Source of the DNA: Streptomyces sp. PsTaAH-137
GTDB lineage: Bacteria; Actinomycetota; Actinomycetes; Streptomycetales; Streptomycetaceae
DNA: 64,000 nucleotides
Assembly (NCBI RefSeq): GCF_003259365.1
Contig: NZ_QLLY01000018.1
Location: 62,001-126,000 of the forward strand
Direction: 5' to 3'
In this document: piece by piece, positions 43,488 through 52,287 of the stretch
Layout of the letters: each line of letters starts with the position of its first letter
Position numbering within the stretch: position 1 is the stretch's first letter
Notes under the pieces: generated by a model
The model's input: only the letters and a program-made list of their open reading frames with translations
Database searches by the model: none
What the model was told of the DNA's origin: nothing
Program-made: the position numbers and the translations under genes

Positions 43488-44936
43488 TCAGGCGGAGACG
43501 GTGAGTTCGGCCTCGGCGCGGACCGTGCGGCGGGCGAGCAGCCAGTAGACGACGCCCGCGACCAGGGCGCCGGCGAAGACCGAGAGGTCCAGGCCGCCGG
43601 CCGCGTCGGACAGCGGGCCGACGAACACCGTCGAGTCGACCCAGAGGACGGCCGCGACGAAGCCGAGCAGCACCGCGACCAGGCCGGCCGGGCGGACGCC
43701 GCCCTTGTGCCAGTAGACGCCGTCGCGGCCGGTCTCGCGGGGGAAGAACGAGGGCACGTCGTACCGGCCGCGGCGCAGCCACCAGTCGGTCAGGTACACG
43801 GCCGCCCACGGGCCGAGCCACAGCACGATCAGGCTGAGGAAGTTCGAGAGCAGCGTGTAGAAGTCGGCGGAGAAGACCGCCCACAGGGTGATCGCCGTGC
43901 AGAGCGTGAGGTCGATGAAGACGACCATCCAGCGCTTGATCGGGATGCCGACGGCCAGCAGGTTCAGGCCCGAGGAGTACATGTCGGTGGTGTTCACCGC
44001 GAGCAGCGAGACGATCGCGAGCAGCAGGTACGGGGTGATGAACCAGCCGGGCAGGACCTCCGGCAGGCCCGAGATCGGGTCGGTCGCCTTGGTGGTGGCG
44101 GTGGCGACGGCGGCACCGAGGATCTGCAGCAGGATGTTGGGCACCATGCCGCCGAGCGCGGCGCACGCGAAGACCTTGCGCGGGGCGGAGTCCTCGGGCA
44201 GATAGCGCGAGTAGTCGCTGCCCATGTCGGCCCAGGACAGACCGCCCGACGCGGTGACCATCGCGAGCACCAGCGAGATCGTCACCAGGGACGGCGCGGC
44301 GCCGTGCGCGGAGAAGTCCGCCTTGGGCGCGACGAGGAACGCCATCACGGCGAACATCGCGGCGAAGATCCAGGCGAAGTACTTCTGCACCTTCATGATC
44401 AGGTGGTAGCCCGACAGCGGCAGCAGCATCTGCAGCCCCGCCGCGACGGCGATGACCAGGAGCTTCACGGGCGTGCCCGTGGTGATCCCGGCCTGGTCGA
44501 GCAGTGCGAGCCCGGCGAGGACGATCAGCACCATGCCGCCGGCCTCGAAGCCGACCAGCATCACCCAGCTCAGCAGGGCGGGCAGCCGTCCGCCGCGCGG
44601 GCCGAACGCGGCGCGCGAGACGGAGTGTGTGGAGGTGCCGGTGCGCGGGCCCTGGAGGCTCGTCAGGCCGGTCACGGTGAAGCCGAGCACGTTGCCGACG
44701 ACGATCAGCGCGACCGCGTACCAGAACGACAGGCCGAACGAGACGACGAGCGCGCCGTACACGACGGTGAAGACGGTGGTGTTGGTGCCGGCCCACAGGC
44801 CGAAAAGGCGGCCGGGGCCACCCTGGCGTTCCGCTGCGGGAACGGCGTCGATGCCGCGCTGCTCGACCGTGAAGACGGACGTCGGCGCGGCAGGAGTGGT
44901 GGATCCGGGCGGAGCGGTGGCGGTGGCCTCGGCCAT
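43488..44936 (-). CDS. NCS1-family purine/cytosine permease
   Basis: Membrane symporter of 482 residues with about 12 hydrophobic segments. NCS1 signatures include GLWAGTNTTVFTVVYGALVVSFGLSFW at the start of the membrane region, FGPRGGRLPALLSWVMLVGFEAGG, and ASGGLSWADMGSDYSRYLP in the substrate-site region. The neighbours, two purine-type deaminases, suggest adenine or a related base as cargo. The ATG at 44936 is chosen over longer frames because upstream sequence is the operator region. It is the first gene of the operon, divergent from a LacI regulator. Confidence 0.9.
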   Translation of the reverse strand: MAEATATAPPGSTTPAAPTSVFTVEQRGIDAVPAAERQGGPGRLFGLWAGTNTTVFTVVYGALVVSFGLSFWYAVALIVVGNVLGFTVTGLTSLQGPRTGTSTHSVSRAAFGPRGGRLPALLSWVMLVGFEAGGMVLIVLAGLALLDQAGITTGTPVKLLVIAVAAGLQMLLPLSGYHLIMKVQKYFAWIFAAMFAVMAFLVAPKADFSAHGAAPSLVTISLVLAMVTASGGLSWADMGSDYSRYLPEDSAPRKVFACAALGGMVPNILLQILGAAVATATTKATDPISGLPEVLPGWFITPYLLLAIVSLLAVNTTDMYSSGLNLLAVGIPIKRWMVVFIDLTLCTAITLWAVFSADFYTLLSNFLSLIVLWLGPWAAVYLTDWWLRRGRYDVPSFFPRETGRDGVYWHKGGVRPAGLVAVLLGFVAAVLWVDSTVFVGPLSDAAGGLDLSVFAGALVAGVVYWLLARRTVRAEAELTVSA

Positions 44937-45072
44937 GAGCGGCAGGAGTCCTTTGCGGACCGGCGCCCCGGCCTGGAGGGACGGGACGCGATGTACGGGG
45001 AGGGGTCGCACGGCGATGTGCGGGAGGTGCGACGGGCGCCCGGACAACTCTCCGGTGCACCGGCCGGTGCCG

Positions 45073-45092
45073 TTGCCCAAACGTTTTGGCAA
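45073..45092. promoter_or_regulatory. LacI operator 1 of purine operon
   Basis: A 20-base palindrome centred on CG, TTGCCC-AAACGTTTT-GGCAA, with one mismatched pair. It lies 137 bases upstream of the permease start and 56 bases upstream of the lacI start. A sister site is 34 bases away. Confidence 0.85.
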
Positions 45093-45106
45093 CGCTCCGG
45101 AACGTA

Positions 45107-45126
45107 CTGCCTAAACGTTTTGGCAG
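45107..45126. promoter_or_regulatory. LacI operator 2 of purine operon
   Basis: Second 20-base palindrome (CTGCCT-AAACGTTTT-GGCAG), one mismatch, sharing the AAACGTTTTGGCA core with operator 1. It lies 9-28 bases upstream of a TAAGCT -10-like hexamer (45135-45140) that precedes the regulator's ATG by seven bases, so binding would block the regulator's own promoter. Confidence 0.85.
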
Positions 45127-45147
45127 TCAACCTGTAAGCTCGCCGCC

Positions 45148-46203
45148 ATGTCAGACGTCACACAGCCGAAGCGCGGCGGTACGCCCCGGGGGGCCTCGGC
45201 GAGGAGCGGCGGTCTGCGGGAAGTGGCCCGCCGGGCGGGCGTCTCGGTCACCACCGCCTCGCACGCGCTGAACGGCGTGGGCCGGGTCGGCGCCGAGACG
45301 CGCGAGCGGGTGCTGGCCGTCGCCGCCGAGATCGGCTACCGCGCCAACCCCAACGCCCGGGGGCTGCGCGGCGCCCGCACCGGACTGCTCGGACTGACCC
45401 ACCGCACCGCCGTCGAGGGCGGCATCACCGACATCGAGTACTTCGTCAAGATCGTGAACGCCGCGACCTGGACGGCGATGGCGCACGACTACTCCCTCGT
45501 GCTGGTCCCGCCGTCCCTGGACGGCCGCCCCTTCGACACCCTCCCGCTCGACGGCACGATCGTCATCGACCCGCTCACCGACGACCCGCTGCTGACCCGC
45601 CTCTCCGGCATGGGCGTCCCCGTCGTGACGACCGGCCGCGACCTGTCCCGCAAGGACGCCTTCCCCTGGGTCGACAACGAGCTGTCCACCTGCGCCGTCG
45701 CCGCTCTCGACCACCTCGCCGCCACCGGCGCACGCCGCATCGGCCTGCTCACCGGCTCGACCGGCCAGTCCTACGACGAGGACGCGGCCCGGGCCTACCG
45801 CGACTGGTGCGCGCGCACCGGCCACCCCGTCCTGATGGACCGCGCCGAGCCCGGCACCGACTCCACGGAGGCCGCGCACCGCCTGCTGGCCCGCCCGGAC
45901 CGGCCCGACGCCCTCTACGTGGTGATGGAGAAGTTCGGCTTCGCCACCCTCGCGGTCTGCCGTGAACTCGGGCTGAGCGTGCCCGATGACGTGCAGATCG
46001 TCGTCGGGGCCGACGGCGAGTTCGCCCGCAGTGCCCGGCCCGCGCTCACCGCGCTCGACCTGGCCCCCGAGGAGATCGGCAAGCAGGCCGCGGAACTGCT
46101 CATCGCTCTCGTCCAGGACCCGCCGCCGGCGGACTCGGCGCCGGGCCACCGGTTGGTGCAGGCCACGCTGCTGCCCCGCGACTCGACGCGGACCGCCGGC
46201 TGA
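45148..46203 (+). CDS. LacI-family regulator of purine uptake operon
   Basis: Repressor of 351 residues. A basic N-terminal tail of about 20 residues precedes the helix-turn-helix (LREVARRAGVSVTTASHALNG, about 23-43), then the effector domain with VDNELSTCAVAALDHLAATGARRIGLLTG and SVPDDVQIVVGADGEFA. It diverges from the NCS1-ade-deaminase operon across a 211-base region with two strong operators, so it should repress both itself and that operon, with a purine or analogue as effector. The transcript may be leaderless. Confidence 0.9.
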   Translation: MSDVTQPKRGGTPRGASARSGGLREVARRAGVSVTTASHALNGVGRVGAETRERVLAVAAEIGYRANPNARGLRGARTGLLGLTHRTAVEGGITDIEYFVKIVNAATWTAMAHDYSLVLVPPSLDGRPFDTLPLDGTIVIDPLTDDPLLTRLSGMGVPVVTTGRDLSRKDAFPWVDNELSTCAVAALDHLAATGARRIGLLTGSTGQSYDEDAARAYRDWCARTGHPVLMDRAEPGTDSTEAAHRLLARPDRPDALYVVMEKFGFATLAVCRELGLSVPDDVQIVVGADGEFARSARPALTALDLAPEEIGKQAAELLIALVQDPPPADSAPGHRLVQATLLPRDSTRTAG

Positions 46204-46316
46204 CAGGCGGGCCGGGCGGCGTGCGCGGGCGACGCGGGGCCGGGTCGCACCGGAGCCCCGGGGCGGCGGTAGGCTCGGGGACGGCCGACGTCACTTGCCG
46301 ACAGGAGGGTGCTGGG

Positions 46317-46823
46317 ATGCCCCAGAGTCTGCCCTTCCGCTCCCCTGAGCAGGTGGCACAGGTGGCGTGCGGTGTCTCCGAGCTGCTGGAAGTGCTGTGG
46401 GGGCGCGGCCAGGCGGCCGCCCTGGCCGGACCGCTGCCGCCCTCTCAGTTCCGCGCGCTGACCATCATCGAGGGCCAGAAGCGGGTCAATCAGCGCACCC
46501 TGGGCGACGCTCTCGGATCCCGGCCGTCGTCGGTGAGCAGGCTCTGCGACCGGCTGGAAGCGGCCGGTCTGGTGGAGCGGGTGGCCAGCCCCACCAGTCG
46601 CCGGGAGGTCGATCTCCGGCTCAGCCGGCGCGGGGCGGCCGTGCTCGACGAGTTCCGTGCCTCGCGCGCCCGGGAGCTGGAGGCGGTCCTGCGCTCGATG
46701 GCACCGGCCGAGCTGACCACCCTGGTCGAAGGGCTGGAGCAGTTCCAGGAGGCCGCCGTCGCGCACATCGGTCTGCACGGCACCGCGTCCGGCCCCGAAG
46801 AGGCGTCCGAAGCCACCGCCTGA
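46317..46823 (+). CDS. MarR-family transcriptional regulator
   Basis: Dimeric winged-helix regulator of 168 residues. A helical N-terminal dimerisation part leads to the wing region LTIIEGQKRVNQRTLGDALGSRPSSVSRLCDRLEAAGLVERVASPTSRREVDLRLSRRGAAVL (about 50-115), clearly MarR. AGGAGG lies before ATG 46317. The following gene encodes a SpoIIE-type phosphatase; whether MarR regulates it is not shown. No obvious palindrome was spotted upstream. Confidence 0.88.
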   Translation: MPQSLPFRSPEQVAQVACGVSELLEVLWGRGQAAALAGPLPPSQFRALTIIEGQKRVNQRTLGDALGSRPSSVSRLCDRLEAAGLVERVASPTSRREVDLRLSRRGAAVLDEFRASRARELEAVLRSMAPAELTTLVEGLEQFQEAAVAHIGLHGTASGPEEASEATA

Positions 46824-47036
46824 CGTGCGCCGGAGCGGTCCCCGCCGAGCGCCGGAAAACCCGCTTCGACCTGGACGAACGGACGGTACCGGGATGCCCC
46901 GCCGCCGGGATAGAATCCCGAAATAGGTGCTGCATGGCATCATTTGCGATCTTTTGATCGTCCCGCGGGATGTGGCGGTGCCGGCCGCCCGTTCCCGTTT
47001 CTTCTCGGTGGCCGGCCCGCCCCATCGGAGAAGTGC

Positions 47037-48212
47037 GTGACCAAGTTCCTCGCCGCTGAGCGCGCCATCCGCGCCGCCGCGCCGTTCGATCTGCTGGACA
47101 CCGTGCGCCGGGCACTGGTCGAGCAGTACGGAGCCCTCTCGGTCGACCTGCTGATGGCCGACTACAGCCTGACGCTCCTGCAGCCGGTGACGGAACTGCC
47201 GCACACCGCCGAGCCCGTACCCGTCCACGCCAGCCCCGCCGGCCGGGCCTTCGCCAGCCAGGATCCGCACACCCGGTCCGTGGCCGGCGAGGGATCCGTG
47301 GATCTCTTCCTGCCGGTCACCGTGCGCGGCGACCGGCTCGGCATCCTCGCCGTGCGCGTGCCGGAGGAGAGATGCACGCCCCAGGAGATCAACGAGCTGA
47401 CCGACCTCGCGGAGATCCTGGGGCACGAGATCGTCGTCGCCGACCGCGACACCGACGTCTATCTGCAGGCCCGCAGGGCGAGCCGCCTCACTTTGGCCGC
47501 CGAGATGCAGTGGCAACTGCTGCCCGGCCGCTCCTACACACGGACCGAGTACGCGATCGGCGCCCAGCTGGAGCCCGCGTACGCCATCCACGGCGACAAC
47601 TTCGACTGGGCCGCGACCGGCGACACCCTCACCCTGACCGTCACCAACGGCATGGGGGAGGGGATCGAGGCCTCGCTCCTGACCAACCTCGCCGTCAACG
47701 CCCTGCGCAACGCCCGGCGGGCCGGCATCGGCATCGCCGACCAGGCCGCCCTCGCCGACCAGGCGCTCTACGCACAACACCGCGGTGAGCGGTACGTCTC
47801 GACGCTGCTGCTCTCGTTCGACCTGGCCACGGAGCGGGTGCAGACGGTCGACGCGGGATCGCCCCAGCTGTGGCGCCAGCGCGACCGGACGGTGGATCAG
47901 GTCCCGTTCGAGGCGCAACTGCCCCTCGGGATGTTCGAGGAGACCGACTACGTCGTCCAGGAATTCGAGGTGCGGCGCGGGGACCGCCTCCTCTTCGTCA
48001 GCGACGGTGTCTACTCGGCGCTCTCCCAGTCCGGCGAGGCCTACGGGGAGCGCAGGCTGGCCCGCGCCATACAGGCCGCGAGTCTGCTGCCGGCGTCCGC
48101 CGTACCGCGGGCGATCCTCCAGGAGCTCGCGGTGCACGTGAACGCCGACGCGGAGGACGACGCCCTCGTGGTGTGTCTCGACTGGTTCGGGCGGGAAACC
48201 GGTTCGGTCTGA
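47037..48212 (+). CDS. SpoIIE/PP2C-type phosphatase-like protein, one metal-site residue changed
   Basis: A 391-residue cytoplasmic protein of the partner-switching signalling network. Residues about 15-145 form a GAF-like sensor region; the rest is a PP2C_SIG domain with YAIHGDNFDW, DAGSPQLW, LLFVSDGVYSAL and DDALVVCL. The second metal-binding segment, normally GDxxGxG, reads TNGMGEG with Asn204 in place of Asp. It could be a weakly active or altered phosphatase acting on STAS proteins. GTG 47037 follows CGGAG. The family dephosphorylates anti-sigma antagonists such as the STAS protein at 50108. Confidence 0.82.
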   Translation: MTKFLAAERAIRAAAPFDLLDTVRRALVEQYGALSVDLLMADYSLTLLQPVTELPHTAEPVPVHASPAGRAFASQDPHTRSVAGEGSVDLFLPVTVRGDRLGILAVRVPEERCTPQEINELTDLAEILGHEIVVADRDTDVYLQARRASRLTLAAEMQWQLLPGRSYTRTEYAIGAQLEPAYAIHGDNFDWAATGDTLTLTVTNGMGEGIEASLLTNLAVNALRNARRAGIGIADQAALADQALYAQHRGERYVSTLLLSFDLATERVQTVDAGSPQLWRQRDRTVDQVPFEAQLPLGMFEETDYVVQEFEVRRGDRLLFVSDGVYSALSQSGEAYGERRLARAIQAASLLPASAVPRAILQELAVHVNADAEDDALVVCLDWFGRETGSV

Positions 48213-48375
48213 GTCGCAAATTGTCCGATCTCCTGCGAACCCCGTCCTCGATGGAGGCGTTGGTTGCCGGTGGGACCCTCACCGTGCAACTGTTGCCGGA
48301 TGGAAAGCATGAGACGGAGCACTGATCCCGGACCGGAGCAAGTCACCTGAGACAGGCGTCGATTGCTCTCCACAG

Positions 48376-50079
48376 ATGTGCGGTGAAGGGTGGTGTGGGC
48401 TCGTCGAACCTGGGCCCTGCGTGATGGTTTCCCCCACGGAACCAATGAACCCCCGAGGCGCTGCCACGACCACGGTCCGGCGCGCCGCCCACCCGACCGT
48501 CACAGTGGACGGGTCGGGCCGAGTGCTCTCCTGCGACGATCCGGCGGGCGGCCTCCTCAAGGACGTACGGGTCGGCGCCCTCCTCGCGGACACGGCCCCC
48601 GGCTGGCTGTCCCGCGCCCACAGCGACCTTCTGACCCGCGACGACGAGACCCAGCCGCAGGTGGCCCGGGGCCGGATCGGCGAGGGAACGGTCGAGGCCT
48701 TTCCGAGCAGGCGCGCGGACGGCGCCGTGTCCTGGTGGCTCGTCGACGACAGCGATCTGCGCTCCGCCCGCGACCAGTTGGAGAGCGAGCGCGCCCGCTC
48801 ACGCCTCCTCCAGGAGGTGTCCAGCGAACTGCTGGCATCGCTGAACGTGGACCGCTGCATGGCGGCGACCGCGTCCCTCGCGGCCGCGCACCTCGCCGAC
48901 GCGGCGGTCATCGTGGGCGTCGGCAACGGCCGGACCCATCCGGTGACCCGGGCGTACGGCGATCGCGTGACCCAGGACCACCTCGTCCTCGATCCCGGGG
49001 AGCTGCCCGGCCTGACCGAGGCGCTTCTGGGCTTTCCCCCGGTGCCCTCCCGCTGGATCGATCCCGCCGGGACACCGGCCTGGGCGATCCCCGAGGGCTT
49101 CGCGCGACGGGCCCGCGAGATCGGCTCGGTGGTCGTCGTCCCGCTGCCCGGACACGGCTTCCCGGCCGGCGCCGTGATCCTGCTGCGCCACGGCGCGGAG
49201 GCTGCCTTCAGCGAAGCGGAGGAGTCCTTCGCGCGGCTCTTCGCCGCCCGCGCCGGAGCCGCCCTGTCGGCCGCCCGGATATACGCACAGCAGACCCGCA
49301 TCACCGACGTCCTGATGCGGGAGCTGCTGCCGCCGACCCTGCGCCGGACCCAGGGCATCGACTTCTCGGGCCGCTACCGCCCCTCCGCGGCGGGCGAGCG
49401 GATCGGCGGCGACTTCTACGACGTCCACCCCTCGGAGGATCCGGACGGCGAGACGTTCGCGGTCCTCGGCGACGTGTGCGGCAAGGGGCTCGAAGCGGCC
49501 GTGCTCACCGGCAAGATCCGCAACACCGTCGAGGCGCTGCTGCCCTTCGCCTCGGACCACGCCCGCATGCTGTCCTTGCTCAACAGCGCCCTGCTCTCCT
49601 CCCACCACACCCGCTTCGCCACGATGGTGCTCGCCTCCGCGGTGCGCGAGCGGGACCGCGTCCGGCTGCGCGTCACGAGCGCCGGGCACCCCCCGCCCCT
49701 CGTCGTGCGCGCCGACGGCAGGGTCGAGGAAGCCAGCACGCGCGGCACGCTGGTCGGCGTGCTGTCCGAGATGTCGGTGACCGGCGCGACCGTGGTCCTG
49801 CACCCCGGCGAGACCTGCCTGCTGTACTCCGACGGCATCACCGAGGCACACGGCGGGCCGCTCGGGGACGGTCTGTTCGGCGAGGAACGGCTGCGTGCCG
49901 TGCTCGCCGAATGCGCCGGGATGCCCGCGGAGGCGGTCACCGAACGCGTGCAGATGGTCGCCTCGCAGTGGGTCGGTGACGGCCCGCACGACGACATGGC
50001 GCTGCTGGCCATCACGGCCCCGCGTGCCACTCATCTCACCGCTGTGGACGGACACACCCGGGGAAGGTTCACGTCATGA
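48376..50079 (+). CDS. PAS-GAF-SpoIIE (PP2C) phosphatase
   Basis: A 567-residue signalling phosphatase. A PAS-like N-terminal region (about 40-125), a coiled linker (SARDQLESERARSRLLQEVSSELL), a GAF domain (about 140-310) and a complete PP2C_SIG domain follow. The canonical motifs are GGDFYDVH, LGDVCGKGLEAAVLTG, SAGHPPPL, LLYSDGITEA and DGPHDDMALLAI. The start is uncertain: ATG 48376 is taken, while GTG 48421 and ATG 48424 would remove 15-16 weakly conserved residues; none has a good ribosome site. Directly followed by a STAS anti-sigma antagonist, its probable substrate. Confidence 0.85.
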   Translation: MCGEGWCGLVEPGPCVMVSPTEPMNPRGAATTTVRRAAHPTVTVDGSGRVLSCDDPAGGLLKDVRVGALLADTAPGWLSRAHSDLLTRDDETQPQVARGRIGEGTVEAFPSRRADGAVSWWLVDDSDLRSARDQLESERARSRLLQEVSSELLASLNVDRCMAATASLAAAHLADAAVIVGVGNGRTHPVTRAYGDRVTQDHLVLDPGELPGLTEALLGFPPVPSRWIDPAGTPAWAIPEGFARRAREIGSVVVVPLPGHGFPAGAVILLRHGAEAAFSEAEESFARLFAARAGAALSAARIYAQQTRITDVLMRELLPPTLRRTQGIDFSGRYRPSAAGERIGGDFYDVHPSEDPDGETFAVLGDVCGKGLEAAVLTGKIRNTVEALLPFASDHARMLSLLNSALLSSHHTRFATMVLASAVRERDRVRLRVTSAGHPPPLVVRADGRVEEASTRGTLVGVLSEMSVTGATVVLHPGETCLLYSDGITEAHGGPLGDGLFGEERLRAVLAECAGMPAEAVTERVQMVASQWVGDGPHDDMALLAITAPRATHLTAVDGHTRGRFTS

Positions 50080-50107
50080 CATCGCAGAGAGTCGCCGGAC
50101 AGCCCGT

Positions 50108-50509
50108 ATGACCAGCAACACCGCCCTGAGCGTGACCGTCGACGAGCCGTGCGACGGCGTTCTGACCCTGAGGGTCGCCGGGGAACTCGACTACGACACC
50201 GACGGCACGTTCGCCGGGCTCACGGGCGCCGCGCTCGACGAGCACCGGGGCGTCGACACCGTCCTGCTGGACTGCGCCGAGCTCCGCTGCGTCGACTCCA
50301 TGGGGCTTTCCGCGCTCCTCACCCTGCACCGCCGGCTCGACCGGGACGGCCTGACCCTCCGGATCACCGGACGTTCGCCGCGCCTCGACCGGCTGCTGAC
50401 GGTCACCGGCACCTTCGAACACCTCGTGGGCGAGGCCGAACCCGGTGAGGACGAGCGGGAGCAGGCCGTCGCCGATGCCGAGGACGCGCCCCGGGGGCCG
50501 GCCGGCTGA
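50108..50509 (+). CDS. STAS-domain anti-sigma factor antagonist
   Basis: A 133-residue SpoIIAA/BldG-type protein. The STAS fold is clear: VLTLRVAGELDYDTDGTFAGLTGAAL, TVLLDCAELRCVDSMGLSALLTLHRRL. The regulatory phospho-site is Ser64 in the D-S-M-G loop. An anti-sigma kinase would phosphorylate it, and the PP2C phosphatase encoded just upstream would reverse this. No kinase or sigma factor gene is adjacent. The last 20 residues are acidic and specific to this protein. Confidence 0.88.
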   Translation: MTSNTALSVTVDEPCDGVLTLRVAGELDYDTDGTFAGLTGAALDEHRGVDTVLLDCAELRCVDSMGLSALLTLHRRLDRDGLTLRITGRSPRLDRLLTVTGTFEHLVGEAEPGEDEREQAVADAEDAPRGPAG

Positions 50510-50517
50510 TCTCCGGC

Positions 50518-50802
50518 TCAGCCGTGCAGGCGGTGCGGGTCGGCGCCGCTGTCCGTCAGGTCGGCGTTCAGCAGCAACATGCGCGCCAGCTCACGGGCCT
50601 CGGCGCTGGTGAGCGACGCCCACACCCCCGGCTCGCCGCCCCGGTCCGCGCCCACGTCCAGAGTGACCCGCCCGATGGGCCGGCCCGCGGGCGCCAGCCG
50701 GATGCGCCGCACGGCGATCCTGCGCCCGCACGTCGTCACGACACACGTGTCCTCGTGACCGTCCTCGCCGTCCAGCGGTCCGACGGGTCCTGACCTCGCC
50801 AT
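50518..50802 (-). CDS. Small hypothetical protein, 94 residues
   Basis: Not recognised. A GTP-like motif is absent. The protein is mostly polar with a strand-rich middle (CVVTTCGRRIAVRRIRLAPAG) and a C-terminal helix SLTSAEARELARMLLLNADL. ATG 50802 follows GGAGGAG; a longer frame upstream lacks support. It is convergent with the STAS gene, nine bases apart. Similar short Streptomyces proteins end in an AEARELA-type helix (general recollection), but no role is known. Confidence 0.6.
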   Translation of the reverse strand: MARSGPVGPLDGEDGHEDTCVVTTCGRRIAVRRIRLAPAGRPIGRVTLDVGADRGGEPGVWASLTSAEARELARMLLLNADLTDSGADPHRLHG

Positions 50803-50934
50803 CACTCTCACACTCCTCCGCCCCCGATGGGGCCCTGCCGCCTGTGGTGTCCGCGCACTGCATACCTGGCCAGGTATCAGGAACAGCGCCGCGGGCGGCC
50901 GCATTGTTCCGCCGGAGTGTGTGAGATGTGGCCG

Positions 50935-51978
50935 TCAGTGTGCGTGCGGTTCTTCCCGGTGGACCGGGCCGTGGGAATCCGCGCAGTGGGCGTCCGCCCC
51001 GGCCGCGTCGGCCCGTGCGACCTGGAGGACGGGCTCCGGGGCGTGATCGACCTGAAGGGTGGTGTGCGTGATGCCGTAGTCGTCGCGCAGCAGTTCGCCC
51101 AGCGTGCGGCGCACCGCGTGGCAGTCGCCGCCGGGCTCGACCAGCACATGGGCGGACAGGGCCGCCTGACCCGAGGTGATCTGCCAGACGTGCAGATCGT
51201 GCACCTCGACGACCTGCTTCTGCGCGACCAGCCGGTCGCCGAGGGCGTCGGGGTCCAGGCCCGCCGGAGCGGCTTCCAGGAAGATGCGCCCGGAGTCCCG
51301 CAGCAGCCCGTAGCCCGCCTTCACCATCAGGACGACGACCACGAGGGTGGCGATGGCGTCGGCGCGGGCGAACCCCGTGAGGACGACGATCAGGGCGGCC
51401 ACGGCGGTGCCGATGAACGCGAACAGGTCGTTGAGGATGTGCTGGTAGGCGCCCTCCACATTGAGCGAGGAGCGGTTCGCCCGGGACAGGCACCAGGTCG
51501 CGGCGACGTTCACGACGATGCCGGCGAGCGCGGTCGCGAGCATCAGCCCGCCCGCGACCTCGGGCGGCGCGACCAGACGGCGCACGGCCTCGTACGCGAG
51601 CCAGACCCCGAGGAGGAGCAGCGTCAGACCGTTGGCCTGGGCGGACAGGATCTCCGCGCGCTTGAGCCCGTAGGTGAAGCGGCCCTTCGCCGGACGGGCC
51701 GCCAGCCGCATCGCGACCAGCGCGAGCACGATGGACGCCGCGTCGGTGAGCATGTGCGCCGCGTCCGAGATCAGCGCGAGGGAGCGGGCGACGACGCCGA
51801 CGACGACCTCGACGGCCATAAAACCCGTGATCAGCGTCAGCGCCAGGGCGAGCCAGCGGCGGTCGGCGTCCGCCGAGACACCGTGGCCGTGACCGGCGTG
51901 CCCGTGGCCGCCGTGGTCGTGCTCGCTCCCGGGGCCGTCGGTGTGCCCCGCAGCCGGCCCGTGGTCGTGCCCGCTCAT
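50935..51978 (-). CDS. CDF-family cation efflux transporter (ZitB/CzcD-like)
   Basis: Inner-membrane metal/proton antiporter of 347 residues. The N-terminus is strongly His-rich (HDHGGHGHAGHGHG), probably a metal sensor. Six membrane segments follow; metal-binding pairs are in SDAAHMLTDA (helix 2) and HILNDLFAF (helix 5). The cytoplasmic domain (EVHDLHVWQITSG) matches CzcD/ZitB. A C-terminal His-rich tail is also present. It probably exports Zn or Co/Cd/Ni. A metal regulator gene is not adjacent. Confidence 0.9.
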   Translation of the reverse strand: MSGHDHGPAAGHTDGPGSEHDHGGHGHAGHGHGVSADADRRWLALALTLITGFMAVEVVVGVVARSLALISDAAHMLTDAASIVLALVAMRLAARPAKGRFTYGLKRAEILSAQANGLTLLLLGVWLAYEAVRRLVAPPEVAGGLMLATALAGIVVNVAATWCLSRANRSSLNVEGAYQHILNDLFAFIGTAVAALIVVLTGFARADAIATLVVVVLMVKAGYGLLRDSGRIFLEAAPAGLDPDALGDRLVAQKQVVEVHDLHVWQITSGQAALSAHVLVEPGGDCHAVRRTLGELLRDDYGITHTTLQVDHAPEPVLQVARADAAGADAHCADSHGPVHREEPHAH

Positions 51979-52287
51979 GTGCGCGTCCTCCCCCGTCGAC
52001 GGATGCCTTGAGGGCAGTCAAACGCATGCCGCGCGCCTCGGCAAAGGCTGCACCGGTGACCGTTGTCATGTCGGATATGAAGTCGCTGACCTGCGCCTCT
52101 TCCGGAGCCTGTGCAGGATGAGTGTGATGTTCCTCGCGAGTTCTCCACCGTTTTGACCTGCATGGAACCGCTGGGCAGGGGGCAGGCGGGGTTGCCTGAA
52201 GGTGTTTGTCTTCCTGACCGGAGGCGGCGCGCGACGGGAGACCGGACCGCGGCCCCCGGAGGGAAGCCGGAGGAAGGAAATCCGTCA

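Noticed and set aside
41665..45060. Very long open frame on the minus strand spanning ade and the permease region
   Set aside because: Its upper half is in the wrong frame for the clear NCS1 permease and reads as an Arg/His/Pro-rich shadow; only the adenine deaminase part from 43440 is real.
46824..47036. Possible tRNA or small RNA in the MarR/SpoIIE gap
   Set aside because: No cloverleaf arms or T-loop could be built; the region has only a small A/T-rich stretch.
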